Positions 41,785 through 49,698 of a stretch of DNA of 64,000 bases are shown here, piece by piece. Location: assembly GCA_036307305.1 (NCBI GenBank), contig JAXJXV010000008.1:62001-126000 (forward strand), read 5' to 3'. Within the stretch, counting starts at the first letter, position 1, and the number at the start of each line of letters is the position of its first letter. The position numbers and the translations under genes are program-made. The notes below the pieces were generated by a model that saw only the letters and a list, made by a program, of their open reading frames with translations, was not told the DNA's origin and did not search any database. This DNA is from SIG607 sp036307305 (GTDB lineage: Bacteria > Bacillota > Clostridia > Oscillospirales > Acutalibacteraceae).

Positions 41785-43026
41785 TTACCACAAACCCTTT
41801 TCAAAAATGAAAAACGCGCTTTTTCCATCCTTCGTTTCAATACACATCCAGGTTATAGTTCTCTGTAATCTGTCGGCGCATTTCTGAGACAGGGCTTTTC
41901 CCTGTTTTTCGGTTATTACCTCGTCAATCATAACCGCCGCCCATGATGGATTTCTGTCTTTAAAGGAAGAACAAAGCAAAGCGGAGATATTCGATGCATC
42001 ATAATTTTCGGTTCTGTAGTCTATTTTAACGTAATAGCTTTCGCATCTTGGCGCAATATTCTCAAAATCCACGCTGTATTGTAAAAGCTCATCGTCAAAA
42101 GCAAAGTAAATTCCGCTTTTTAAGGAACTTTCTTTATTGGGCAGAGAATCGGCGGTGGTGTCGGCGTTGTACCATTTATCGTCTATTTTAAAGGCGTTCC
42201 AGGTGTGACCGACCTTATCGCTGTCTTCGTCAGGGGAAAAATGCTTTTCAACGTTTTCTATCCCGGCGGTACGCAAAAGTAACGAATATCCGTTAGAAAA
42301 CCCGTCACAGTGCGTTTTTCCCGTTATAAGAGCATCGTAAAGATAGTTGTGAACCGGTAATTCTTCGTCCTCGGTATCATCATAGAGCAGATACTCGGTA
42401 TTTTTACGCATATAGATAAAAAGCTGTTCGGCTTTATCAATATCGGAAATGTCCTCAGGCAGAGTAGCAACGATTTCCTTTGCCTTTTCTATAGCCTCCT
42501 GCTTTTTAGGAAGAAAGGAAGCATCGAAATTTTTTACGTTTATGTAATAGCCGTCAAGGGTGGTGGAAATATCAATAGGTCCAACCTTAACAGGCACACC
42601 GCAGGTAAATTCTCCGTAGCCGTATCTGAGATTTTGTTCAAATACGGGTGAATCCAGCGCAAAAAGCATAAGTATATCAAAAAGTTCCTTTTCTTCGCCA
42701 ACAAGCTGATTATCTATAAGAATATTGGTAAAGCCTTTTTCAAGGGCAAACTCATAGGCGCGGTAGATTTTTTGTTTATCGGCGTCAAGGGTGTCATAGT
42801 GATAACTGCTTCTAAACTCGGTAAAATGAAGTTCTTCTTCAAAAAGCTCTTCGGCTTCAAAAAACAGTTCTGCCTCGTTTTCAAAAACATCGCCGTTGGA
42901 AAAGCCTATATGTGCGATACTTTCTGCCTTTTTATCGGCAATAAAGGTAAGACCGAAATAGATAATGTTGACCGCTAAAACTGCAGAAAGAAAAGGAATA
43001 AGAAATTTTCTGAGAAATTTATTCAT
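41785..43026 (-). CDS. Membrane-anchored transglutaminase-like protein
   Basis: Extracytoplasmic protein of 413 residues from ATG 43026 (GAGAGGTG upstream). An N-terminal membrane anchor (KFLIPFLSAVLAVNIIYFGLTF) is followed by a helical stretch rich in Glu and Phe (ELFFEAEELFEEELHF). The transglutaminase-like catalytic core has Cys in GKTHCDGFSNGYSLLLRTAG, His in GHTWNAFKIDD and Asp in WYNADTTAD, an intact Cys-His-Asp triad. Similar proteins in clostridia are thought to be surface proteases or cross-linkers. No obvious operon partner. Confidence 0.8.
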   Translation of the reverse strand: MNKFLRKFLIPFLSAVLAVNIIYFGLTFIADKKAESIAHIGFSNGDVFENEAELFFEAEELFEEELHFTEFRSSYHYDTLDADKQKIYRAYEFALEKGFTNILIDNQLVGEEKELFDILMLFALDSPVFEQNLRYGYGEFTCGVPVKVGPIDISTTLDGYYINVKNFDASFLPKKQEAIEKAKEIVATLPEDISDIDKAEQLFIYMRKNTEYLLYDDTEDEELPVHNYLYDALITGKTHCDGFSNGYSLLLRTAGIENVEKHFSPDEDSDKVGHTWNAFKIDDKWYNADTTADSLPNKESSLKSGIYFAFDDELLQYSVDFENIAPRCESYYVKIDYRTENYDASNISALLCSSFKDRNPSWAAVMIDEVITEKQGKALSQKCADRLQRTITWMCIETKDGKSAFFIFEKGLW

Positions 43027-43094
43027 TTTTGTCACCTCTCTATTAAAAATATAACATTTTATAGAAAATATTTCAATAAAAAAAGCGTTTTTTG

Positions 43095-43410
43095 AGAGAG
43101 GGAGTAGGGAGTAGGGAATAGGGAATAGGGATTATATTCAGTATAATCTCTACTGATAGTTTGTAGGGGAGGACTTGTTGTCCTCCCGCATAGATACTGC
43201 AAAACTAACGGGCGGATAACAAATCCGCCCCTACTAATGTGCAATATAGTCTTTACTGATAGTTCGTAGGGGAGGACTTGTTGTCCTCCCGCAATATACA
43301 ACGAAACTAACGGGCGGAAAACAAATCCGCCCCTACTAATGTGCAATATAGTCTTTACTGATAGTTCGTAGGGGAGGACTTGTTGTCCTCCCGCGCAGAC
43401 TCTACTAAAC
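43095..43410 (+). repeat. Tandem array of three REPIN-like units with heptamer repeats
   Basis: Heptamers (GGGAGTAGGGAGTAGGGAA and so on, 43100-43131), then A 43163-43188, B inverted 43209-43234; A 43266-43291, B inverted 43311-43336; A 43368-43393, followed by a B-like palindrome that acts as the GH2 terminator. Unit spacing is 103 and 102 bases. This is the main content of the 417-base gap between the transglutaminase-like and GH2 genes; no real gene is seen in it. Confidence 0.92.
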
Positions 43411-43441
43411 AAAACGGGCGGAAATTAGTTCCGCCCGTTTT
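43411..43441 (-). terminator. GH2 gene terminator formed by a type-B palindrome
   Basis: Stem AAAACGGGCGGAA (43411-43423) with TTCCGCCCGTTTT (43429-43441), five-base loop. The GGGCGGA/TCCGCCC core is the type-B palindrome core, but the loop differs and A/T tracts have been added, giving a bidirectional terminator two bases after the GH2 stop. Confidence 0.85.
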
Positions 43442-43443
43442 AA

Positions 43444-45687
43444 TTATTTCTTTTTAGGTTTTTTGATTTTATTAAGCTTTGCGTTAAGGTCGAGAAGCTG
43501 TTCCTTAGTGAGATTTACACCCATCGTACCAATCATACCCGAAAGGCGAAGCACTGTAAATCCGCCAAGCATAGACATCATACTGTCGTTCATTTCAAAG
43601 CCACCTGCAACCTTATCGCCCTTTTTGGGCATAAGCTTTGCCGCAAATCCCATAAACAGCATTTTGCCCTGCAGTGTTCCTAAAATATCGCCGATTTTAT
43701 CGTTAAGGGAGAAATGTCCCTCAACCTCGGTAATATCAAACCAGTTAAGGATAGCGTTCTTTTCTTTAAGGCGGTATTCCTCGTTGAATACTTCAACCTT
43801 TCTTAATTTGCCGTAATCCTTGTAGTCACCTGCAACGGCAATAAGCTGAGTTTCGCCCTTGTTTTCCACGTCGAAGTAGAAGAAATGGTCCTCAGCGGTC
43901 TTTTTACCAAGGGAAACGCCGTTTGCGAATAGCTCAACCTCAGGAAGATTTGAGTAAACCGTTACCTTGGTAACGTCCTCAACCCTGTCAACATAACGCT
44001 TACCGCAAAGATGAACGAAGGGGTCGTCGGATAGCCAAGCCTTATAAGCATAGAAAGAATCTTTTTTATACTTTCTGTCAAAGGTAACAAGACCCTTGTG
44101 GTTTTGTCCGTTTTCACCGCCCTCGCTTCTTGCATCAGCGCCGAAATCAAACATATTCCATACGTGAGTTGCCCACATATATTTTCTTGAAAAAAGCTGT
44201 TTTATTAGCTCTTCGTGATAATATGCCTGATACTCCTCGGTATAGTCGCCCTGAACGGGATTTGAAGTATGCCAGTTAAGAGCCTCGCAGCCATATTCAC
44301 TGCAGCCGATTGGAATGTTGGGGTGAGTTTCGTGGAACTTGTCGAACCAAGGTCCGTTCATAGAGGTATCTCCGCCGTACCAACCGAAATAGTGATTATA
44401 AGAAACCACGTCGGGTATCTGCAGATATGGGCTGTCTATAGGACAGGGGGAAACAACCGCTATTGTTGTGAGTCTTGTATTGTCCATAAGATGACAAAGG
44501 TCGTTAAGAACTATATGATTTTCAAGTAAATCGGGGTCCTTGTCACCCTTCATAGTGATTTCGTTTGAAAGTCCCCATACAACGATAGACGGGTGGTTAT
44601 AGTTCTGACAGATAAGCTCTTTCATCTGATTTATAGTGTTTTCTCTGCCATTAGGCATATGCTGAGAAATATAGGGAATTTCTGCCCATACAATAAAGCC
44701 TTTTTCGTCACAAAGGTCATAGAAATATTGGTCGTGCTGATAGTGGGCAAGACGTATTGTGGTTGCGCCTACTTCATAGATAAGCTCAATATCCTCTCTG
44801 TGATGCTCAGGCAGTAAGGCGTTACCGATACCCCATCTGTCCTGATGGCGAGAAACACCTCTTAATGCATACTCCTCACCGTTTAATATAAATCCGCGAT
44901 TTGCATCAATACTGAAGGTACGGCAACCGAAGCGGGAGCAAACGTTATCAAGTACTTTTTGGTCCTCAATAATCTCTGCCTCCATACAGTAAAGGTAGGG
45001 GTCCCGTCTGCCGTGCCAAAGATGAACCTTTTCAATTTCGAAAACAACCTTATTTTCGGTACTCTCTATACTGTTTATAAGATTTTCTTCTCTGTCGTAA
45101 AGGCTGTAACGGATTTTCTGATTTTCCTTTAGGTTCTGGGTATAAACCTGTACCTCAACCGTTGCGTTTTCGCCCTCAACGGCGGGGGTAATCTGTATAC
45201 CCGGCGCACCGTAATATTCAAGGTCAAAATGACTTTCACTTACACAGATAATGTTCACATCTCTGTATAAACCGCCGTAAAAGGTAAAGTCGGCAACCTG
45301 AGGATAAACGGTATCGTTTGCAGAGTTGTCCACTTTAATAACGAATAAATTATCACGCTCAAGAGCATCGGTGATATCTACTCTGAAGGTAGAATAACCG
45401 CCGTCGTGATGGGCGAGATTTTTGCCGTTAAGATAGACGTCTGCGCTGGAATTTGCGCCGTTTACTTCAAGGAAGTATCTGTCTGCCTCGGGCAAATCCA
45501 TTTTATCAAGAGTCTTAGCGTAGAAAGCAGGACCTCTGTAGTAGTCGTTACCGCCGTCCTGTCCGTCAATAGCATTCCATGAATGAGGGAGATTGACAAA
45601 ATCCCATTTATTGTCAATCTCCGTGGGCAGCTCGGAGGCTAATTTTGAAAACGCCCATTTTGCATTGTAATTAATAATCTGTCTCAT
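43444..45687 (-). CDS. Glycoside hydrolase family 2 (beta-galactosidase/beta-glucuronidase type)
   Basis: Cytoplasmic exo-glycosidase of 747 residues (no signal peptide). N-terminal sugar-binding jelly roll (LPHSWNAIDGQDGGNDYYRGPAFYAK), an immunoglobulin-like domain, then the TIM barrel with RLAHYQHD, acid/base Glu in VVWGLSNEI (about 377) and nucleophile Glu in CSEYGCEA (about 465). The C-terminal 100 residues (about 645-747: FSLNDKIGDILGTLQGKML...KLNKIKKPKKK) are an extra small domain not needed for catalysis. GGAGA precedes the ATG; it lies ten bases after a GPH sugar symporter, so the pair takes up and splits a glycoside. Galactoside versus glucuronide cannot be decided. Confidence 0.9.
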   Translation of the reverse strand: MRQIINYNAKWAFSKLASELPTEIDNKWDFVNLPHSWNAIDGQDGGNDYYRGPAFYAKTLDKMDLPEADRYFLEVNGANSSADVYLNGKNLAHHDGGYSTFRVDITDALERDNLFVIKVDNSANDTVYPQVADFTFYGGLYRDVNIICVSESHFDLEYYGAPGIQITPAVEGENATVEVQVYTQNLKENQKIRYSLYDREENLINSIESTENKVVFEIEKVHLWHGRRDPYLYCMEAEIIEDQKVLDNVCSRFGCRTFSIDANRGFILNGEEYALRGVSRHQDRWGIGNALLPEHHREDIELIYEVGATTIRLAHYQHDQYFYDLCDEKGFIVWAEIPYISQHMPNGRENTINQMKELICQNYNHPSIVVWGLSNEITMKGDKDPDLLENHIVLNDLCHLMDNTRLTTIAVVSPCPIDSPYLQIPDVVSYNHYFGWYGGDTSMNGPWFDKFHETHPNIPIGCSEYGCEALNWHTSNPVQGDYTEEYQAYYHEELIKQLFSRKYMWATHVWNMFDFGADARSEGGENGQNHKGLVTFDRKYKKDSFYAYKAWLSDDPFVHLCGKRYVDRVEDVTKVTVYSNLPEVELFANGVSLGKKTAEDHFFYFDVENKGETQLIAVAGDYKDYGKLRKVEVFNEEYRLKEKNAILNWFDITEVEGHFSLNDKIGDILGTLQGKMLFMGFAAKLMPKKGDKVAGGFEMNDSMMSMLGGFTVLRLSGMIGTMGVNLTKEQLLDLNAKLNKIKKPKKK

Positions 45688-45697
45688 AAAGAATCTC

Positions 45698-47110
45698 CTA
45701 GTTATCCATTTCTTCGCGGCCTAATTCCTTGTTCATCTGAGCAAGAGTTTTCTTGTCTAAATTGTAGATAACGGCAAGACCGATAAACTGCATAATTGCA
45801 GAAAGCATATAGGTACCTGCAACAACGTAGCGCATATTTATAGCAACCTGCCAGAGCTGATTACCCTCGTTTTCACCAACGTAACCCAGCGCTACCATTA
45901 TTATTAGCACAAGAGAGGGACCTATACCCTGAGCGAGTTTTCTAAAGAAGGAATGAAGCGAATAAACGGTACCCTCTTCTCTTGTTCCCGTTTTCCATTC
46001 GTTATAGTCGATAGCGTCGCCCATCATAGCCCAGGAAACAGTAGAGTATATACCAAGACCGAGAGAGAAGATAAGCTGACAAACAATATAGATAACAAGG
46101 TCAAGATTTGTGTTATTTGGGATAACAACAAACAGACCAAGACCTGCAATCATAGAAACGATAGAGCCGAAGGTAGCAAGTTCTTTTTTACCGAACTTTG
46201 CAACGGCAGAACGTGCAAGAGGAGTAAACACAACAATAGGAATCATAGCAAAAAGCTGAACAACACCTGAAATTTTAACGTTGTTATAATAGGACTGGAA
46301 AATTACCGTTACGGCGGTAGCAGCGCCCTGCATACCGATAAACATACCCATAGCGGCAATGGTAGCGCCAACGGCGGCGCGGTTTTTAATGAAGTTGCCG
46401 AAAGCCTTGAATACGTTGAACTTAGGCGCTTCTTCGCCAACCTCAACGTTTGTATCAACGCGGATTTCGGTATTCTTAATCATAAACTGGAAGCAGATAA
46501 AACCGAGAACGCCCATTATAAGCGCGGCAATGAAAACTCTCTCGCCGATAAGGTTATCGTTCTCATCGTAAATGATAAAGGGAAGAATAACCATTGGAAG
46601 CATATTGCCGAAAATGGAGCCGACGCTTCTCCAGGCGGAAAGGGAGGCTCTGTCCTTAACGTCGTTGGAAATAAGAGAAAGCAGTGAGCCGTAAGGAACG
46701 TTGGCTATTGTGTAGAAAGCGTCCCACACTACGTAACCTGCAATAAAGATAATCGCTTTTGCCCATACTGGAGCGTTGGGGAAGGGCAGGAAGCAACAGG
46801 CGCCGCCAACCACAAGACCGATTGAACCGAACCAGATGTAAGACAAAAACTTGTTTTTCTTGTAATTGCGTTTGTCTGCATCAATAATAGAGCCGATAAG
46901 CGGGTCGTTAATAGCATCCCATACCTGTACGACGATGAGTAAAAGCGCGTACCAGAGGTCCATACCCATAAACTGTGTCCAGAATATAGACATTGTGCCT
47001 TTCAGCGCAAAGCTCATATTACAGCCGAGGTCACCCGCCGCATAAGCCATGCAGTCGCGCATACCAAATTTGCGGTAGCCGTGCGCGTCTAGTTTAGTTT
47101 GTTTTCCCAT
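45698..47110 (-). CDS. GPH family glycoside:cation symporter (MelB/UidB-like)
   Basis: Twelve-segment MFS_2 transporter of 470 residues. The family motifs are near the start: FGMRDCMAYAAGDLGCNMSF and VVQVWDAINDPLIGSIID, the latter containing the cation-binding Asp residues typical of MelB. It has a GGAGG ribosome site, its own promoter with adjacent operator-like palindromes (47128-47193), and is followed after ten bases by the GH2 hydrolase. Confidence 0.92.
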   Translation of the reverse strand: MGKQTKLDAHGYRKFGMRDCMAYAAGDLGCNMSFALKGTMSIFWTQFMGMDLWYALLLIVVQVWDAINDPLIGSIIDADKRNYKKNKFLSYIWFGSIGLVVGGACCFLPFPNAPVWAKAIIFIAGYVVWDAFYTIANVPYGSLLSLISNDVKDRASLSAWRSVGSIFGNMLPMVILPFIIYDENDNLIGERVFIAALIMGVLGFICFQFMIKNTEIRVDTNVEVGEEAPKFNVFKAFGNFIKNRAAVGATIAAMGMFIGMQGAATAVTVIFQSYYNNVKISGVVQLFAMIPIVVFTPLARSAVAKFGKKELATFGSIVSMIAGLGLFVVIPNNTNLDLVIYIVCQLIFSLGLGIYSTVSWAMMGDAIDYNEWKTGTREEGTVYSLHSFFRKLAQGIGPSLVLIIMVALGYVGENEGNQLWQVAINMRYVVAGTYMLSAIMQFIGLAVIYNLDKKTLAQMNKELGREEMDN

Positions 47111-47127
47111 AAATATCCTCCTTTATA

Positions 47128-47193
47128 CTATGACTATGTCATAGATAACTGTATTGTAACATATGTTTATATGAAAAGTCAACTGTTTAAACA
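47128..47193 (-). promoter_or_regulatory. Promoter and operator-like palindromes of the GPH-GH2 operon
   Basis: Minus strand: -35 TTGACT (47177-47182), 18-base spacer, extended -10 TGT-TACAAT (47153-47158). Around it: CTATGAC-TAT-GTCATAG (47128-47144) just downstream of the -10, AACATATGTT (47158-47167) in the spacer, TGTTTAAACA (47184-47193) upstream of the -35. The first is the most operator-like (repressor position). No regulator gene is adjacent. Confidence 0.6.
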
Positions 47194-47210
47194 AATTGTT
47201 ATTAATGCAC

Positions 47211-47250
47211 AAAAAAACAACGATTAACGAAAAGCTCGTTAATCGTTGTA
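47211..47250 (-). terminator. Rho-independent terminator of the DUF3048 gene
   Basis: Stem CAACGATTAACGA / TCGTTAATCGTTG (47218-47230 with 47236-47248), five-base loop, T7 run on the minus-strand side. It begins seven bases after the stop. Confidence 0.9.
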
Positions 47251-47255
47251 GATTT

Positions 47256-48329
47256 TTACTGTACTGCAGAGGAGGTTTCAGGAGCAGGAGCTTCGAATTT
47301 AGGCGCAAACTCCTTGCTGTGCAGACAAACCCAACTGTTACCTGCGTTTACTTTTAGCTCACTTCCGTCGGCGGCAAAGAATTTAAAGGAGGCGCTGCCC
47401 GAACCCTTTTGCCAGGTTATTGCCTGATAACCGCCCTCGGAAACGTAATAACCGCTGCCGGAATTCAGAGCAACCTTGCGGTGCTTGTTATCGGGATAGT
47501 AGCTAACGGTAGTAGCAAGAACAAAAACGTTTTTGAAATCGTAGGTTTCGCCGCTTTTTACGTCCTTGTTTGTTTTACCTTTTGTATTTTTGGTGTAAAG
47601 ACCTGTCTGTTCGTTATACGTAAAAATGCTGGTTGCATAGTTAGAAAATTTAACGGTAGCCGTAACTGCGCCGCCCTCAGAGGGAACGATTTTTTCGTCA
47701 TCGGCGGTAAAGTTAGCAAAGGTGTCGTTTTTAGTGGTGGTGCTTCTGAATTTTTTAGCCTCAATACCTGCTTTAAGCTTTTCGGCGTCGGTATAAAGGG
47801 TATGCTCGGTTGCCAAACCGTTTTTCTCTCTGTACGCATAGGGACTTCCTATATTAATAGCGGCAACACCGCTTGAAGAAAGATAGGGCTTAGCATAGGT
47901 GTAATCCATACCGTGATGAACGTAAATAGCGTCGTGACCAAGAGCCAGTTCGATATAAGGATATCTTGCAGAACGGATTGTACCCAGAGCATTGAGAACC
48001 GAAATATCTTTATAAACGGCGAGCAGACGGGTGATACCGCCCTCAACCTCGGTTTCGTAAACAATATCGGCTTTCTGAACGCCTGTCTGAACACCCTGCG
48101 CAACGTTAATGTTGTTTATCATAACGGCAACGGGACGAAGCTCACGCTGTTCTTCAAGAAGATTTTTAACGCCAGTAAGGGGATTTACGTAATATGTAGG
48201 TTGCGGCGGTTCTGATGAAGACGGTTCGGGATTTGAAACCTCCTCAACAGACGGGTTACCTGCGCCACAGCCGATAATAGCTAAAAGCATAGAAAAACAA
48301 AGAATAGCTGCGATAATTTTTTTAAACAT
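47256..48329 (-). CDS. DUF3048 family lipoprotein (YerB-like)
   Basis: Surface lipoprotein of 357 residues from ATG 48329 (GGAGG upstream). Lipoprotein signal MFKKIIAAILCFSMLLAIIGC, then a Ser/Pro/Glu-rich linker (VSNPEPSSSEPPQP) and the DUF3048 core: NPLTGV, RPVAVMINNINVAQ, GVQKADIVYETEVEGGITRLLA, IRSARYPYIELALG. The family is widespread in Firmicutes, of unknown biochemical function, and often linked to envelope or spore genes. Monocistronic with promoter and terminator. Confidence 0.85.
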   Translation of the reverse strand: MFKKIIAAILCFSMLLAIIGCGAGNPSVEEVSNPEPSSSEPPQPTYYVNPLTGVKNLLEEQRELRPVAVMINNINVAQGVQTGVQKADIVYETEVEGGITRLLAVYKDISVLNALGTIRSARYPYIELALGHDAIYVHHGMDYTYAKPYLSSSGVAAINIGSPYAYREKNGLATEHTLYTDAEKLKAGIEAKKFRSTTTKNDTFANFTADDEKIVPSEGGAVTATVKFSNYATSIFTYNEQTGLYTKNTKGKTNKDVKSGETYDFKNVFVLATTVSYYPDNKHRKVALNSGSGYYVSEGGYQAITWQKGSGSASFKFFAADGSELKVNAGNSWVCLHSKEFAPKFEAPAPETSSAVQ

Positions 48330-48359
48330 CTTAATTCCTCCGAGAAAATTGCTACATAT

Positions 48360-48388
48360 ATTATATAACTTTATAAAAACTATTGCAA
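48360..48388 (-). promoter_or_regulatory. Sigma-A promoter of the DUF3048 lipoprotein gene
   Basis: Minus strand: -35 TTGCAA (48383-48388), 17-base spacer, consensus -10 TATAAT (48360-48365), about 30 bases upstream of the ATG. Confidence 0.65.
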
Positions 48389-48480
48389 CTGGAAAAATTA
48401 AAAAATTACGCCTTTTCTCTGTATACATAAATTTTTATAAACAAGCATATTATTTACTATCCATTGTGGGAGTTGATTAT

Positions 48481-48744
48481 ATGAAAAGCAGTGTACCCAG
48501 AGCAGTAATGTTAGGCAAATACATATTAAGCACGGGGGCAACGGTAAGAGCAACAGCCGCCGTTTTTAACGTGAGTAAATCCACCGTACATAAAGACGTA
48601 ACACAGCGCCTTTGTCATGAAAATCCTGCTCTTTACAAAGAGGTAAGAAAAATACTTGATATAAATAAAGAGGAACGTCATATTCGCGGGGGAATAGCAA
48701 CGAAGAAGAAATATAGCAGAGAAAAAGAAAATTTTCAAAAATAA
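48481..48744 (+). CDS. spoIIID: Sporulation transcriptional regulator SpoIIID
   Basis: Mother-cell regulator acting with sigma-E, 87 residues. The helix-turn-helix TVRATAAVFNVSKSTVHKDV (about 22-41) and the family C-terminus ERHIRGGIATKKKY are both present. The ATG at 48481 is chosen because GGGAG is upstream and the protein then has normal length; the frame is open further but not needed. No confident sigma-E promoter was seen. It lies just upstream of tRNA-Arg. Confidence 0.95.
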   Translation: MKSSVPRAVMLGKYILSTGATVRATAAVFNVSKSTVHKDVTQRLCHENPALYKEVRKILDINKEERHIRGGIATKKKYSREKENFQK

Positions 48745-48747
48745 TAC

Positions 48748-48776
48748 TTGATTTTTATATTCAGTTGTGCTATTAT
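48748..48776 (+). promoter_or_regulatory. Promoter of the tRNA-Arg gene
   Basis: -35 TTGATT (48748-48753), 17-base spacer, -10 TATTAT (48771-48776), 22 bases before the tRNA. The -35 starts four bases after the spoIIID stop codon. Confidence 0.55.
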
Positions 48777-48797
48777 ATTACGGCGACATAAATATTT

Positions 48798-48874
48798 GCG
48801 CTGTTAGCTCAGCTGGATAGAGCGTTTGGCTACGGACCAAAAGGCCAGGAGTTCGAATCTCTTACAGCGCGCCA
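48798..48874 (+). tRNA. tRNA-Arg (anticodon ACG)
   Basis: 77 nucleotides including an encoded CCA. Acceptor stem GCGCTGT/ACAGCGC with discriminator G; D arm TAGCTCAGCTGGATAGAGC; anticodon stem TTTGG/CCAAA with loop CTACGGA giving anticodon ACG; T arm with GTTCGAATC. A34 is the substrate of TadA, which is also encoded here, making inosine to read CGU, CGC and CGA. Confidence 0.97.
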
Positions 48875-48880
48875 AAAAAT

Positions 48881-48910
48881 AAGACAGTCTCGGGACTGTC
48901 TTGTTTTTTT
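48881..48910 (+). terminator. Rho-independent terminator after tRNA-Arg
   Basis: Stem AAGACAGTC / GACTGTCTT (48881-48889 with 48894-48902), tetraloop TCGG, then G and T7. It starts six bases after the tRNA CCA end. Confidence 0.92.
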
Positions 48911-49002
48911 ATCCAAGATTAAGGATTGGTATGTCATCAAGTCGCAAAAGTTTTAGTTTTGCCTGTGGATTAATAATATACGGCACTTTTCTCTTATTAT
49001 AG

Positions 49003-49031
49003 TTGAAAAAATTTGTCTTTCAGGATATAAT
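49003..49031 (+). promoter_or_regulatory. Sigma-A promoter of the FTR-thioredoxin operon
   Basis: -35 TTGAAA (49003-49008), 17-base spacer, consensus -10 TATAAT (49026-49031). The transcription start would lie only about 15 bases before the first ATG, giving a short leader holding AAGGAAG. Confidence 0.7.
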
Positions 49032-49052
49032 AAGGAAAAGGAAGTGAAAGAA

Positions 49053-49259
49053 ATGGCAGTAAGACTTAACGAAAATAAAGAAATTGTGGAAACAATAAAA
49101 AAAGGACTAAAGGAAAAAAACGGTTACTGTCCTTGCAGACTAGAAAAAAAGCCTGAATATAAATGTATTTGCGAGGAATTTAAAGCGCAGATAGCAGACC
49201 CTGATTTTGAGGGATACTGCCATTGTATGCTTTATTATAAAGAGAAAGAGGGGAAATAA
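49053..49259 (+). CDS. Ferredoxin-thioredoxin reductase catalytic (beta) subunit-like protein
   Basis: 68-residue Fe-S/disulfide protein. The FTR-beta cysteine pattern is clear: YCPCRL, then KCICEEF, then GYCHCMLY, that is CPC...CxC...CHC, holding the 4Fe-4S cluster and the redox-active disulfide. It passes electrons from ferredoxin to thioredoxin. The ATG at 49053 is used; a GTG at 49044 is possible but would sit on the ribosome site. Directly followed by thioredoxin. No variable (alpha) subunit is seen, as in many anaerobes. Confidence 0.88.
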   Translation: MAVRLNENKEIVETIKKGLKEKNGYCPCRLEKKPEYKCICEEFKAQIADPDFEGYCHCMLYYKEKEGK

Positions 49260-49260
49260 T

Positions 49261-49557
49261 GTGTTAATGAAGTTAAATGAACAGAATTTTAGTGTAAACA
49301 TAGCAAAGGGAACGGTGCTTGTGGATTTTTATGCCGACTGGTGCGGTCCCTGTAAAATGGTGGCTCCCATTTTAGAGGAGATAGCAGAACAGAGAAGCGA
49401 CGTTACTATAGGTAAGGTAAACGTAGACGAAAGCGGCACTCTCGCTATGAAATTCGGTGTAATGAGTATACCAACCCTTATAGTTTTTAAGGACGGAGTC
49501 GAACAAACAAGAATCGTTGGTTATAGACCGAAAGAGGAAATATTAGAAATACTGTAA
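49261..49557 (+). CDS. Thioredoxin
   Basis: 98-residue thioredoxin fold protein with the canonical WCGPC active site (DFYADWCGPCKMVAPILEEI) and the cis-proline loop MSIPTLIVF. The start is probably GTG 49261, seven bases after GAGGGG; ATG 49267 is possible but 13 bases away. It lies one base after the FTR stop, so both are made together, and is the obvious electron acceptor of the reductase. Its terminator is shared with the oppositely oriented helicase gene. Confidence 0.93.
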   Translation: MLMKLNEQNFSVNIAKGTVLVDFYADWCGPCKMVAPILEEIAEQRSDVTIGKVNVDESGTLAMKFGVMSIPTLIVFKDGVEQTRIVGYRPKEEILEIL

Positions 49558-49588
49558 AAAACGGAGTACAATTTGTACTCCGTTTTTC
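49556..49588 (+). terminator. Bidirectional terminator between thioredoxin and the helicase gene
   Basis: Stem ACGGAGTACA / TGTACTCCGT (49561-49570 with 49574-49583), three-base loop, flanked by A5 and T5, so it works for thioredoxin on the plus strand and for the long operon arriving on the minus strand. It overlaps the thioredoxin stop codon. Confidence 0.9.
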
Positions 49589-49600
49589 TTTGCTTATGAT

Positions 49601-49693
49601 TCGCGAGAGAACAACAAGTCCTCCTCTACACTGTAGCCATAGAGACTATACTGAATCTACTCCCTACTCCCTATTCCCTATTCCCTAATCCCT
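49601..49693 (+). repeat. Decayed REP copy (type A, minus orientation) and heptamer repeats
   Basis: GAGAACAACAAGTCCTCCTCTAC followed by ACTGTAGCCATAGAGACTATAC, a type-A palindrome that kept one arm and its outer flank, in the orientation opposite to the other copies. Then four to five heptamers (CCCTACTCCCTATTCCCTA and on) reach to within six bases of the helicase stop codon. Confidence 0.8.
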
Positions 49694-49698
49694 TCTTC

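Noticed and set aside
43163..43393. CRISPR array suspected from evenly spaced repeats
   Set aside because: Spacing is about 102 bases, the intervening sequence is also conserved and contains the inverted partner palindrome, and there are no cas genes.
43059..43412. Open frame of 117 codons on the minus strand with internal repeats
   Set aside because: It is a translation of the tandem REPIN units and heptamers; no ribosome site, no family resemblance, and the repeats explain its periodic sequence.
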